A stretch of DNA of 64,000 nucleotides, from positions 248,001 to 312,000 of the forward strand of contig CBDEWC010000039.1 in assembly GCA_965243695.1 (NCBI GenBank), read 5' to 3'. This stretch comes from JAKVCB01 sp965243695 (GTDB lineage: Bacteria > Planctomycetota > Planctomycetia > Pirellulales > Lacipirellulaceae). Shown piece by piece: positions 16,248 through 25,482 of this stretch (its first letter is position 1; each line of letters begins with the position of its first letter). The translations under genes and the position numbers were made by a program. The notes beneath the pieces were generated by a model. That model was not told the DNA's origin. It saw only the letters and a list, made by a program, of their open reading frames with translations, and searched no databases.

Positions 16248-17036
16248 TCATTGGGATGGTAGTCGTCCATCCACCAATTCTCGTTCCCACTGGTCCATCA
16301 GTGGCCAGTCCACCGCACAGGTGCCGAAATCGGCCATATGGAGATACGTCTCGAGGCGTGTGATGGTCGAGTCGATCTGTTTGTTATCCTTTCGGAAAAC
16401 GGGTCCGTGGCTGGGGAGCAGCCATTCGACGTCGCTAGCACGAATCCGGCGCAAGGATGCGATGAAATCTGGGATACTGCTGCCATGATGGGCATCAATC
16501 GCACCGACGCATCCATCGCGAAAGAGGTTATCTCCAGAAAAAAGGAGATTGCCAAGTCGGAACGCAAGTTGTCCATCGGTGTGTCCGGGAGTATGCCATA
16601 CTTCAAGCTCCAATTCGCCAATGCGAATCCGATCTCCGTCATTAACTTGCCGTTCGATTTTCACCGGTGGCATGTCGAGAAGGATTCCCTGGGCGGCAAT
16701 TTCGGCATAAGTCGCCAGTTTTTCGCCAGCTTCAAGATAACCGGCGGAGGCCGGGTGGCACGTGACCATGGTTTTGAAGATCTGTTTGGCCCTGGAGAGC
16801 CCCTGAATGTGATCAACATCCGCGTGCGAGGCGATCAGCGTGACACATTTTGAAAACGGAAAATCGAGTTGGCGGATTAACTCAATACATTCATCAACCG
16901 CATCTTCGTAGCCAATATCGATCAGCGCCCATTCGCCGGAGTCGCAGTAAATCAGGTAAACGCTGCAGCTGATTCGTCGCCGGGCCTGATGGTTCAGTTC
17001 GATAACGTGGGGAAAAATAGGAGTCCGTTTGAGCAT
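16248..17036 (-). CDS. metallo-beta-lactamase-fold hydrolase
   Basis: A 262-residue enzyme of the MBL superfamily. Visible: LIDIGY, the metal motif SHADVDHIQG, the second ligand region WHTPGHTDGQLA, and LFSGDNLFRDG carrying the bridging Asp. The canonical HxHxDH reads HADVDH, with Asp in place of the second His. This variant would alter the first metal site but keeps D and H for the second. No signal peptide. The end LPSHGPVF supplies the last His. It probably hydrolyses a thioester or lactone-type substrate as in the glyoxalase II branch; the substrate is unknown. Confidence 0.85.
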   Translation of the reverse strand: MLKRTPIFPHVIELNHQARRRISCSVYLIYCDSGEWALIDIGYEDAVDECIELIRQLDFPFSKCVTLIASHADVDHIQGLSRAKQIFKTMVTCHPASAGYLEAGEKLATYAEIAAQGILLDMPPVKIERQVNDGDRIRIGELELEVWHTPGHTDGQLAFRLGNLLFSGDNLFRDGCVGAIDAHHGSSIPDFIASLRRIRASDVEWLLPSHGPVFRKDNKQIDSTITRLETYLHMADFGTCAVDWPLMDQWERELVDGRLPSQ

Positions 17037-17145
17037 GGCATACGGTTCCGAGCATAAGGGAGGAGATCTGATACGCTGCGGCGATCATAACAGATTTATC
17101 ACGCTTCCAGTAGGGTTGACTGCCGGTGGCGGTGCCCCCTGTTTT

Positions 17146-18009
17146 TCAATTGTGAAATATTGCGTGTAGCCCTTCAGTGTAGGAACGGTAATTAAGATCG
17201 AGTCTCAATGCCACGAGCATGTGGGCATTGCAAACTCGTTTGTTACTGGCTGCCCGTGCCGTGCGAGGGGAAGTCGGGTCAGGGTTCTTGAAAATGGGAG
17301 CTGGTACCTGCATTTGCCGGGCAACTTCCGCATAAAATTCTTGCCGGATGACAGGTTTCCCGTCACTGATACAGAATAATTGCGGAGCAGACTGGGAGAG
17401 CGGCAAGTTTTCGGCTGCCAGGACGCAATCTGCCGCGTCGTCAACGTGAATCAGGTTCAGATACCCGGCAGTTGGGGCACCAATTGGGTCACCGGCTTGG
17501 AGTTGGTCTTGAAAGGGGATTCTCCCGGGACCATAGATGCCAGCCAGCCGTAGGATAACCCCTTTTTGACCAAGGGAGTGGCTTTGCAATTGGTGTTCGG
17601 CTGCCAGGGCTGCCTCGCCTCCAGCACGTTGCGGGTCAGGGGGCGTGGTCTCGTCGATCCACCCCCCGTCAGCTCCACCATAAACGCCGGTCGTACTGAT
17701 GTAGATGAATCGTCCTGTATCCACCGACAGGGCTGCCAGGACATTTTGGACACCTCCCTCGTAGACCGCTCGGATGGACTGGGAGCTTGGCCGGGCAAAT
17801 CCGACTGTATAGACGACCGTTTCAGCACCGGGAAGCAGCTTGAGTGTTTGAGGATCTGTAACGTGGGCGACGATAGCCTTGAATCCCTCATTTTGAAGCT
17901 GCGCTGCTTTTTCTTTCGAGCGCGTAACGACAGTAACCTCGTCGCCGGCGTGGCGCCATTTTGCGGCAATCCGTGATCCGAGGTACCCGTAACCAAAGAG
18001 GAGTTTCAT
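17146..18009 (-). CDS. NAD(P)-dependent epimerase/dehydratase-like protein (atypical extended SDR)
   Basis: Rossmann-fold protein of 287 residues with a short N-terminal LFGYGYLGSRIA in place of the classical GxxGxxG. It continues with VVTRSKEKA, TVVYTVGF, FIYISTTGVYG (the YG of the SDR active-site region) and LRLAGIYGPGR, as in YeeZ/NAD-epimerase relatives. The substrate is probably a nucleotide sugar or similar but cannot be specified. It ends the strand run with ruvX (84 bp upstream) and the guanylyltransferase. Confidence 0.8.
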   Translation of the reverse strand: MKLLFGYGYLGSRIAAKWRHAGDEVTVVTRSKEKAAQLQNEGFKAIVAHVTDPQTLKLLPGAETVVYTVGFARPSSQSIRAVYEGGVQNVLAALSVDTGRFIYISTTGVYGGADGGWIDETTPPDPQRAGGEAALAAEHQLQSHSLGQKGVILRLAGIYGPGRIPFQDQLQAGDPIGAPTAGYLNLIHVDDAADCVLAAENLPLSQSAPQLFCISDGKPVIRQEFYAEVARQMQVPAPIFKNPDPTSPRTARAASNKRVCNAHMLVALRLDLNYRSYTEGLHAIFHN

Positions 18010-18093
18010 GCGTTGTCTTGATGTCGTGTGGTTTCTGGGAACAGCGAAGCGGGGCTGCTTGCTCTATCCAACAACGATAATCCTGTGGGTTGA

Positions 18094-18558
18094 TCAGTCG
18101 ATCGATTCAAGCCAGGGTTGCGCTGGACCCTCGGATTCGAGATACGCCGATAACATGATTTGTGCTGCAAGTTGATCGCGACGTAGACCACGTTTTTTCT
18201 TGGTCAAGTTGGTGGATGCTAGCATTTCATCAGCCTCGACGGTCGTAAACCGTTCGTCGAAATAGTCGACTGGCACGCTGCTCAATTGGTTCAGCCATTG
18301 GCCGAACTCTCGTGCCTCCTTCGATTTTTGACTTTCCTGGCCATCAAGATGAACGGGCAAGCCGACAACAAATCGTTCAATTCCGTTGGAGGCAATGAGA
18401 TCAGTAAAGAATTTCGCGTCAAGTTCGTCCGACTTGCGATGGCAGGTGCTGTGGGGAGATGCGATTCCGAGGGAAGTATCGGCAATCGCGATACCGATTC
18501 GCTTGGACCCAAAATCAACTCCTGCAATCCGCTCATTTTTTTTGATATCGCTTTCCAC
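18094..18558 (-). CDS. ruvX: putative Holliday junction resolvase RuvX (YqgF)
   Basis: RNase H-fold nuclease implicated in Holliday junction resolution and in pre-16S rRNA 5-prime processing. Visible: GVDFGSKRIGIAIAD with the catalytic Asp, FVVGLPVHLDG with the second-strand motif, and VDYFDERFTTVEADEML with the third acidic residue. The 154 residues are typical. It starts with GTG at 18558 and lies 24 bp downstream of the guanylyltransferase gene. Confidence 0.93.
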   Translation of the reverse strand: MESDIKKNERIAGVDFGSKRIGIAIADTSLGIASPHSTCHRKSDELDAKFFTDLIASNGIERFVVGLPVHLDGQESQKSKEAREFGQWLNQLSSVPVDYFDERFTTVEADEMLASTNLTKKKRGLRRDQLAAQIMLSAYLESEGPAQPWLESID

Positions 18559-18582
18559 CTACCATCCCCTGCGTCTTGATGC

Positions 18583-19659
18583 CTAGAGATGCTCTTTCCA
18601 GCCACGGGATTGCAACTCTTGAACCACCTTTCGAATACCCTCTTCATCGTGTTTATTTGCAACGAGTGTTGCGTCTGGTGTGTGGACGACAATCGTATCT
18701 TGCAGTCCGAGCGTGACGACCAGGTGATCTTGGCTTGTATGGACGATAGAACCCGATGTTTTCAAACCGATATGTTTACCCACAATGGTATTGCCATGGT
18801 TGTCGGTGCCAACCGTTCGAGCGAGTGATTGCCAACCGCCCAAATCATCCCATTCGTAAGGTGCTTCAATCACCACAACGTCCTTGGCATGTTCCATCAC
18901 CGCATAATCGATTGAGACAGCTTCAATGGCCGAAAACTCACGGTCAAAAACTTCAGCTTGCTGGGGAGTTCCCCAGGCGGCGACGATCGTTTCCAGCTTT
19001 TTGAGAATCTGAGGTTGACGCTTACGGAGGGCCTCCAGGATGGTCGACGCACGCCATACAAATATGCCGCTGTTCCAATAGAAGTTTCCTGACGCGAGAT
19101 AGGAGGCAGCCGTTTCGGCAGCGGGTTTTTCACGAAATTTCTCGACTTCAAAGGCAATCGCACTGGTTTCACCCAACGGCTTGCCCCGTTCGATGTAGCC
19201 AAAGATTTCGGCAGGATAGGTTGGTGGGATTCCAAAGGTGACAATGCGACTTGGTTTCGCGTCTACCAGATCGGCTGCCTCCCCAATTGCCTGTTGAAAG
19301 CTGTCCGCTGGCTCAATGACGTGGTCGGCAGGCATCACGACCATGGTGGCTGCGGGATCATTGCGACTGATCAAGAGCGCGGCGAGGCCAATGCAGGGGG
19401 CGGTATCCCGCTTGCAAGGCTCACCCACAATAGCGGTCAGGGGAAGTTCCGGAAACTGGCGGCTCACCGCTTCGACAAGTCGGATGTTGGTCACGATCAT
19501 CCGCTGGTCAATGGGGAATGCATCGCCCAGCCGGTCAACCGTTTGACGGATCATCGATGACTTGCCTACCAGCTGGAGTAACTGTTTAGGTGTTTCGATA
19601 CGGCTAGCTGGCCAAAAACGGGTGCCAGAACCTCCCGCCATAATGATTGCGTGAAGCAT
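18583..19659 (-). CDS. mannose-1-phosphate guanylyltransferase
   Basis: Makes GDP-mannose from mannose-1-phosphate and GTP for cell-surface polysaccharide. Visible: the nucleotidyltransferase signature IIMAGGSGTRFWPASRIETPKQLLQL at the N-terminus, VMPADHVI, the EKFREKP motif and FYWNSGIFVWRA. The 358 residues correspond to the single-domain form without a C-terminal phosphomannose isomerase domain. No Shine-Dalgarno sequence precedes the ATG; instead a small frame stops 1 nt before it, which suggests translational coupling. Confidence 0.92.
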   Translation of the reverse strand: MLHAIIMAGGSGTRFWPASRIETPKQLLQLVGKSSMIRQTVDRLGDAFPIDQRMIVTNIRLVEAVSRQFPELPLTAIVGEPCKRDTAPCIGLAALLISRNDPAATMVVMPADHVIEPADSFQQAIGEAADLVDAKPSRIVTFGIPPTYPAEIFGYIERGKPLGETSAIAFEVEKFREKPAAETAASYLASGNFYWNSGIFVWRASTILEALRKRQPQILKKLETIVAAWGTPQQAEVFDREFSAIEAVSIDYAVMEHAKDVVVIEAPYEWDDLGGWQSLARTVGTDNHGNTIVGKHIGLKTSGSIVHTSQDHLVVTLGLQDTIVVHTPDATLVANKHDEEGIRKVVQELQSRGWKEHL

Positions 19660-19660
19660 A

Positions 19661-19825
19661 TTAAATGATTGGGGGTGCGCTCAGGATTTCAGAAGCCTCG
19701 ACGATTAGTTGGAGTTGTGCAGCACAGTTGGGCTGCCCCGATTTCTGCACCGGTCTGAAACGAGCGGTTGTCGGGCAGCGATCACAGGCCAGCTGCTTCT
19801 GGAAGGGGTTCGTACGTGTCATCAT
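19661..19825 (-). CDS. possible small protein coupled to the guanylyltransferase gene
   Basis: A 54-residue frame ending in TAA only 1 nt before the guanylyltransferase ATG, which has no ribosome binding site of its own. The product (MMTRTNPFQKQLACDRC...SAPPII) contains a CxxC pair and no recognised domain. The tight junction is the only argument for reality; conservation would decide. Confidence 0.3.
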   Translation of the reverse strand: MMTRTNPFQKQLACDRCPTTARFRPVQKSGQPNCAAQLQLIVEASEILSAPPII

Positions 19826-19922
19826 AACGAACATGTTGGTCAGTGCCAGCGGGGATGATTGCGCAATCAACAAGGTTATCGGTCAAAGTGGGCATGTTGG
19901 CTTGGCACACCAGCGGAAAAAG

Positions 19923-20966
19923 TCACTGGGTGCTTTGCGCAATTTCCCGAAATTTCTGCACCACCGCGGCAGGATTTGGTGAATCGGTGACAGCTTGCCC
20001 GACGGCAATTCGTGTGATGCCAGTCGAGAGGACCTCGGCCAGGTTGTGGGGGGTGATACCTCCGATTGCAAAGGTTGGTAGACTGGTTTCGACAGCGACT
20101 TGTCGGAGATAGTCCAGCCCTGCAAAGTGAGTGAACTGTTTGGTTTGAGAAGGAAATGTCGGGCCGGCGCCCAGGTAGTTTGCCCCATCCAGCACAGCCT
20201 CTCGAACCTGGTCAATGGCGTGGGTAGACACACCAATCAGCATTCGCGTCCCGACAATTGCGCGGGCGTCTTTGACGGATAGATCATCTTGCCCGAGATG
20301 TAGTCCATCGGCTCCGGCTCGTTGTGCGATGTCAGCGCGATCGTTGACGATGGATACTGTTTGCGTGCCTGCGGTGTGGGCGCACATGCATTGGGCTCGA
20401 CGCAGGAGCTCGCGGTCCGAAAGCCCTTTGTCGCGTAGTTGAATGGCACCAACGCCGGCGTCGACAAGCTCCGCAACAATTTGATCGAACGCGTCGGGGG
20501 ATTTGCAACGATCGATAAGGATCATCAGGCTGATGTCGGCAAGCTTTTCGGCACCGTGAAGCAATGTGCCAGTCGATTTTTCCAGCGTATAAACACGATA
20601 TCGCAGCGACTCGATTTGGGCTGCAAATTGGGGTTCGATGAGTTTCCCGAATTCTTCAAGGCTACGCAAAGCCTGTTGGACCCGTTTGAAGCTTGCAGCA
20701 CAAACATCCCAGGGATCGCGGCGGGTAGTTTCGTTTTTGAGCGTCAGATCAGTACCGATATCTCCGGAAGTATCGCGCGCCGCGTGGCGGTCGGGCGCGA
20801 CAATTTGTGAACTCAGGCTGGTCAAATCGTGTCGTAACGACTTGGCCGCTTTGGTGAGTAGACGGTCATCGCGGTTGAATCGCACATAGTCTTCAACAAC
20901 CCGAAGACCTTCGGCAGCACGGTTCAATGAGGCGTCGATCAGGCGTATTAGCAGCGTATCGGCCAT
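19923..20966 (-). CDS. thiE: thiamine phosphate synthase with N-terminal ThiD2-like domain
   Basis: Joins the HMP-pyrophosphate and thiazole-phosphate halves of thiamine. The C-terminal TIM-barrel part (about residues 140-347) shows IQLRDKGLSD, IVNDRADIA, GADGLHLGQDDL, GVSTHA, GAGPTFPSQTK and FAIGGI. The first about 130 residues (LIDASLNRAAEGLRVVEDYVRF, SLRHDLTSL) form the helical ThiD2-type domain found fused to ThiE in several phyla. At 347 residues this is longer than the plain 210-residue ThiE and matches the fused form. No thiamine riboswitch is recognised upstream. Confidence 0.93.
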   Translation of the reverse strand: MADTLLIRLIDASLNRAAEGLRVVEDYVRFNRDDRLLTKAAKSLRHDLTSLSSQIVAPDRHAARDTSGDIGTDLTLKNETTRRDPWDVCAASFKRVQQALRSLEEFGKLIEPQFAAQIESLRYRVYTLEKSTGTLLHGAEKLADISLMILIDRCKSPDAFDQIVAELVDAGVGAIQLRDKGLSDRELLRRAQCMCAHTAGTQTVSIVNDRADIAQRAGADGLHLGQDDLSVKDARAIVGTRMLIGVSTHAIDQVREAVLDGANYLGAGPTFPSQTKQFTHFAGLDYLRQVAVETSLPTFAIGGITPHNLAEVLSTGITRIAVGQAVTDSPNPAAVVQKFREIAQSTQ

Positions 20967-21527
20967 GAACCCCGATCTTACTGGTCGGAGGCGCGGCCTG
21001 AAAGCACCACACCGATTGTGCGAAGACTGCGGCCGGATTTTGGGGGTGGAGCGTTAAACGGGGATCCGAAGTGTCGTGTCTTCCCGAAACAACCGGAAGC
21101 GTGGCTGCAACCGGTAGAAAATCGCTTAGTCTGGCAAATTGCGTTCCCGTAAGTCAGGATAGCGATTTGAGTTGCCTTGCTGCTAGCAGATTAGCAGGCT
21201 ACACTTCCCGAGAAGTCAGCAAGTCCTGGTTGTCCAATGCGACCAAAATTCGCCTTGCCTGCGTAAAACCAGAGGTATCCTCTGTCGAAGCGGGTTTTCC
21301 TGCGATTGGCCGCGGCGCTGGTGAATTGACTGAGGCAGGCGTCTTGCCGGGCACTTGGGCCCGTGGCTTGCAGGGGTTAGGATTGTATTGTGTTAAAAGA
21401 GGATAGTGCAGGTGATAATTTAAAATTATCTGATTGTTCTCATTTGAATTAAATTGCATTTGGAACCTAGTCGCGTTTGAATCCGCATAGCAGCTGGTCA
21501 GACGGTTGACCCGACGGGAGAACGGCC
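20967..21527. other. divergent intergenic region between thiE and clpC
   Basis: No convincing gene. It carries a 17-bp perfect palindrome (21414-21430) about 100 bp before clpC and an AT-rich stretch after it. No CIRCE (GAGTGCTAA-type) element is seen. Confidence 0.45.
21414..21430. promoter_or_regulatory. 17-bp palindrome upstream of clpC (operator candidate)
   Basis: GATAATTT A AAATTATC is a perfect inverted repeat with a single central base, 98 bp before the clpC ATG. It could be a binding site for a stress regulator; it is too AT-rich to be a terminator stem. Confidence 0.4.
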
Positions 21528-24107
21528 ATGTACGAACGATTTACCGACCGAGCCAGAAAAGTCATGCAGTTGGCCAATCAGGAGGCCCAGCGATTTAATC
21601 ACGAATATATCGGTACGGAACATGTCTTGCTTGGGTTGATCAAGGAAGGTAGCGGTGTGGCTGCCAATGTTTTGAAAAATCTGGACGTTGACCTTCGTAA
21701 AATTCGCCTGGAAGTTGAGAAGCTTGTGCAGAGTGGTCCTGACATGGTGACGATGGGGAAGTTGCCCCAAACACCGCGGGCCAAGAAAGTCATCGAGTAC
21801 TCGATGGAAGAGGCGCGCAATCTGAATCACAATTATGTGGGCACGGAGCACATTTTACTTGGTCTTCTCCGAGAGCAGGAAGGAGTTGCTGCTCAGGTCC
21901 TCATGAACCTTGGCCTTCGCCTGGAAGACGTACGGGAGGAAGTCTTGAATCTTCTTGGCCATGGGCTGGAAGGCCCAGAGGCCACGGAGCGTGGTGGCCG
22001 CAGTGGCAGCGAAGAGGGTGGTCGTGAAGGTCGTAAGGGCAAGGGCAAGAGCAAGACACCGGCTCTCGACAGTTTTGGCCGCGACCTGACCGAACTGGCT
22101 CGTCAAATGAAACTTGATCCGGTGATTGGTCGAGAAAGCGAAATTGAACGAGCCATTCAAATCCTTAGTCGCCGTACCAAGAATAATCCGGTTCTTCTCG
22201 GTGAAGCTGGCGTTGGCAAGACCGCGATTGTCGAGGGTTTTGCTCAAATGGTCATTGAGGGTAATGTGCCGGAACTGTTGTTAGAGCGGCGGATTGTAGT
22301 TTTGGACCTGGCGATGATGGTTGCCGGTACCAAGTATCGCGGGCAGTTTGAGGAGCGGATCAAGGCCGTCATGAACGAAGTTCGCCGGGCCAAGAATACC
22401 ATCCTCTTCATCGACGAACTTCACACGTTGGTTGGCGCTGGCGGTGCCGAGGGTGCGATTGATGCTTCCAACGTGTTGAAGCCAGCGTTAGCGCGTGGAG
22501 AAATCCAGTGCATCGGTGCTACGACGCTCGATGAGTTTCGGAAATACATTGAGAAGGATTCTGCGCTGGCCCGACGATTCCAGGAAATCCTCGTCGAGCC
22601 GACTACTCCAGACGATACATGCGAAATTCTTAAAGGGTTGCGCGATCGTTACGAAGAACATCATCGTGTGCAAATCACCGATGATGCGATTGATACGGCC
22701 GTTGAACTTTCCGACCGTTATATCACGGGTCGTTGTTTACCCGATAAGGCGATTGATGTGATCGATGAGGCAGGGGCACGTGTGCGGCTCAAATCGATGA
22801 GCAAACCACCGAATCTCAAAGAGATCGATGACGAGGTGGAAGAACTCAATCGGCAGAAGGAGGAGGCCGTTGCCAATCAAGATTTTGAGCAAGCGGCTTC
22901 CCTTCGTGATCAAGCAGATAAATTGAAGAAAAAGAAGCAGCAAATTACCAAAGAGTGGCGGGAAAAGTCGCGCGAGAATGGCGGTGTGGTCGATGAAGAT
23001 GTCATCGCCGAAGTTGTCTCGAAGATGACCGGGATTCCGCTCACGCGGATGACCACCGAAGACAGTATGCGGCTCATGCAGATGGAAGATGAAATTCACC
23101 AGCGGGTGGTTAGCCAGGATGAAGCGATTAAGGCCGTGGCTCGGGCAGTTCGCCGTAGCCGCAGTGGTTTGCAGGACCCCAAACGTCCAACCGGCACATT
23201 TGTCTTTGCAGGTCCCACCGGCGTCGGCAAGACGTTGTTGGCCAAAGCACTTGCCGAATTCATGTTCGGCGATCAGGAAGCGCTCATTCAAATCGACATG
23301 AGCGAGTACATGGAAAAACATAACGTCAGCCGGTTGATTGGCGCACCTCCAGGATATGTTGGTTATGAAGAGGGTGGCCAGCTTACCGAACAGATTCGCC
23401 GCCGACCCTATGCGGTGGTTCTGCTGGATGAAATTGAAAAGGCCCATCCTGAGGTCTTCAATATGTTGCTCCAGTTGATGGAAGAAGGCCGCTTGACTGA
23501 TAGTTTCGGTCGTAGTGTCGACTTTCGAAATACGATTGTTATCATGACGACCAACGCGGGAGCAGAAGCGATCAAGAACGAGTCGGCATTTGGCTTTGCC
23601 AAGCCGGATGACGATGCAAATTACGATAACATGAAGGCGCGCGTGCAGGATGAGATCGAAAAGGTCTTTCGGCCTGAGTTTATCAACCGCGTTAACGACG
23701 TCATTGTTTTCCGCCACTTGAATCACGAAGACCTTAAGGGAGTCATCGATCTCGAGTTGAAAAAAGTTCGCGATCGGCTTTCTGAAAAAGGCCTTGCGCT
23801 CGATCTCACCAATGAGGCCAAGGAGTTCCTCATCAAGAAAGGTTCCAATACCGACTATGGTGCCCGTCCGTTGCGACGCGCCATCGAGAGCTTTGTTGAA
23901 GATCCCTTGGCGGAGGAATTGCTTAAAGGTGAGTTTGCCGGCAAAGACACCATTAAGGTTGAGATCAAGAAGGTGGGAGATGAAAAGCAACTGTTCTTCG
24001 AGGGGGTCACTACGAATAAGAACGCTGATCCGGAGCCAGTAGTCGCGGGTGCAGTTTCCGAAGCCAGTGAGGCGGAAGATGCCGGTGATGAGACATCCGG
24101 TGATTAG
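21528..24107 (+). CDS. clpC: ATP-dependent Clp protease ATP-binding subunit ClpC
   Basis: AAA+ unfoldase that feeds substrates to ClpP. Domains in order: the N-domain with two Clp-N repeats (1-145, HEYIGTEHVLLGL and HNYVGTEHILLGL), an acidic/Gly linker, AAA-1 with Walker A GEAGVGKT near 224, a middle domain with a UVR-like motif (ANQDFEQAASLRDQ, about 450-475) that marks ClpC, and AAA-2 with GPTGVGKT near 562. GAPPGYVGYEEGG follows, and there is a C-terminal acidic tail of about 30 residues. The 859 residues fit. GGGAG lies 7 nt before the ATG. No clpP or mcsAB gene is adjacent. Confidence 0.97.
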   Translation: MYERFTDRARKVMQLANQEAQRFNHEYIGTEHVLLGLIKEGSGVAANVLKNLDVDLRKIRLEVEKLVQSGPDMVTMGKLPQTPRAKKVIEYSMEEARNLNHNYVGTEHILLGLLREQEGVAAQVLMNLGLRLEDVREEVLNLLGHGLEGPEATERGGRSGSEEGGREGRKGKGKSKTPALDSFGRDLTELARQMKLDPVIGRESEIERAIQILSRRTKNNPVLLGEAGVGKTAIVEGFAQMVIEGNVPELLLERRIVVLDLAMMVAGTKYRGQFEERIKAVMNEVRRAKNTILFIDELHTLVGAGGAEGAIDASNVLKPALARGEIQCIGATTLDEFRKYIEKDSALARRFQEILVEPTTPDDTCEILKGLRDRYEEHHRVQITDDAIDTAVELSDRYITGRCLPDKAIDVIDEAGARVRLKSMSKPPNLKEIDDEVEELNRQKEEAVANQDFEQAASLRDQADKLKKKKQQITKEWREKSRENGGVVDEDVIAEVVSKMTGIPLTRMTTEDSMRLMQMEDEIHQRVVSQDEAIKAVARAVRRSRSGLQDPKRPTGTFVFAGPTGVGKTLLAKALAEFMFGDQEALIQIDMSEYMEKHNVSRLIGAPPGYVGYEEGGQLTEQIRRRPYAVVLLDEIEKAHPEVFNMLLQLMEEGRLTDSFGRSVDFRNTIVIMTTNAGAEAIKNESAFGFAKPDDDANYDNMKARVQDEIEKVFRPEFINRVNDVIVFRHLNHEDLKGVIDLELKKVRDRLSEKGLALDLTNEAKEFLIKKGSNTDYGARPLRRAIESFVEDPLAEELLKGEFAGKDTIKVEIKKVGDEKQLFFEGVTTNKNADPEPVVAGAVSEASEAEDAGDETSGD

Positions 24108-24606
24108 CAGGCTCGCGGCGAAAAATATTCAGGTTGATTCCGTCCGGTAGAGTATGGCCGGCGCTCTACACGGTCGCTAGCCTGGGTTCCCTTTCAGGGC
24201 CAATTTTGTCTGCTGCTGAACCCTGTCCAGTCGATCGCGATACGAAAAAACTGGCATCTGCAATTCTCCAGACAGACCGTACTTTCCGGTCATTTCAGCG
24301 GTTGGGTCAGGCTGCAACGGATGCGGACTGAATACCAGCGTCGGTTCTGCTTGAGACCACAGCGGTTTGTGCGGTGGTTTGTATTCGTAGGCAGATAAGA
24401 TCACAGGCAAGTTGTGCCATATTCCGAAGCTGCCAGCAGATGGAGGGCGTGCGTGCCAGCACTTCGCTGTCGCAACTATCCTTTTTTCTCAATCCACAAC
24501 GTTTCTACAACCGATACTCTCGTGGGATGCGTTGTGACGGCGTGTGCGCGTGTTGCTGGCATCGAATCGGGGGGGCCACACCGGTGAGCGAGTGCTCAAT
24601 CGTACC
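24108..24606. other. intergenic region, nothing recognised
   Basis: About 500 bp between clpC and mlaE. No convincing gene or strong terminator. The mlaE frame could open earlier, at GTG 24544. Confidence 0.35.
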
Positions 24607-25482
24607 ATGGCCAAAGGATTGCCAAATCTTGCCAAACCGGAACTGCAGCGACGTGGCTTGCCAGGGGCGGTTTACGACTCGGTCGCTGATCTGGGGGCAG
24701 TTGTTGTCCGCTGGGTTGCAATCGTGGGTGACGTCACGATTTTCGCCCTGAAAACCGTATCGTGGTTGATGACCCGTTTGCCGCGTCGCGACACGCTCCT
24801 GCCAAGTTTTTACAACATTGGCGTGTTGAGCCTGCCGGTTGTCGCTCTGACCGGGACGTTCATTGGCATGGTGCTAGCGGTGCAATCGTATACGCAGTTT
24901 CGCGCTTTCGGCTTCGAGACGAGACTTGGCGCGCTCATCAATATGTCAATGTGTCGCGAGCTCGGTCCGGTTCTGGCCGCTACGATGTTGGCCGGAAGGG
25001 TGGGTAGCGCAATCGCTGCAGAGTTGGGGACCATGCGCGTGACCGAGCAAATCGATGCGCTTGTCAGTATGGGAGCAAATCCGATTCGCCATTTGGTGGT
25101 GCCACGGTTTCTGGCTTGTTTGTTGATGATACCATCACTCACCTTGATGGCCATCTTTATGGGCATCGTAGGGGGAGGATTTTACGCAGTTTCGATTCTG
25201 GGCATTGATTCGTACCATTACTGGAGTAATTCCCAACAATTTGTCAGCAATTGGGATTTGTTTTACGGGATTTTCAAGAGCGTTTTCTTCGGGGCCATTA
25301 TTGCCATTGTGAGTTGTCACCGTGGTTTCAACTGTGCGCCAGGTGCCGAAGGAGTGGGGCGCGCGGCGACTGCGGCGTTTGTGATGTCATTTGTAATCAT
25401 TCTGATTGTTGATTTTGGGTTGAGTGTCATGCTGGACCAGGTGCACGACGCAATTTGGCCAGAACATTTTACGGGTCTGTAA
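24607..25482 (+). CDS. mlaE: MlaE-family ABC transporter permease
   Basis: Inner-membrane permease of a phospholipid/lipid transporter that works between inner and outer membrane. Visible: the MlaE core, with VALTGTFIGMVLAVQSYTQFRAFG (first half), ELGPVLAATMLAGRVGSAIAAELGTMRVTEQIDAL (conserved MlaE box) and MGANPIRHLVVPRFLA, plus about five hydrophobic segments. It has 291 residues from the ATG at 24607; a GTG at 24544 would add 21 residues, and neither has a good ribosome binding site. Its stop overlaps the mlaF start. The order E-F-D follows the mla operon, but no mlaC or mlaB gene is present. Confidence 0.92.
   Translation: MAKGLPNLAKPELQRRGLPGAVYDSVADLGAVVVRWVAIVGDVTIFALKTVSWLMTRLPRRDTLLPSFYNIGVLSLPVVALTGTFIGMVLAVQSYTQFRAFGFETRLGALINMSMCRELGPVLAATMLAGRVGSAIAAELGTMRVTEQIDALVSMGANPIRHLVVPRFLACLLMIPSLTLMAIFMGIVGGGFYAVSILGIDSYHYWSNSQQFVSNWDLFYGIFKSVFFGAIIAIVSCHRGFNCAPGAEGVGRAATAAFVMSFVIILIVDFGLSVMLDQVHDAIWPEHFTGL

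Noticed and set aside
22737..23990. Long 417-codon open frame antisense to clpC
   Set aside because: It is a by-product of clpC codon use; its translation shows no domain and clpC is unambiguous.
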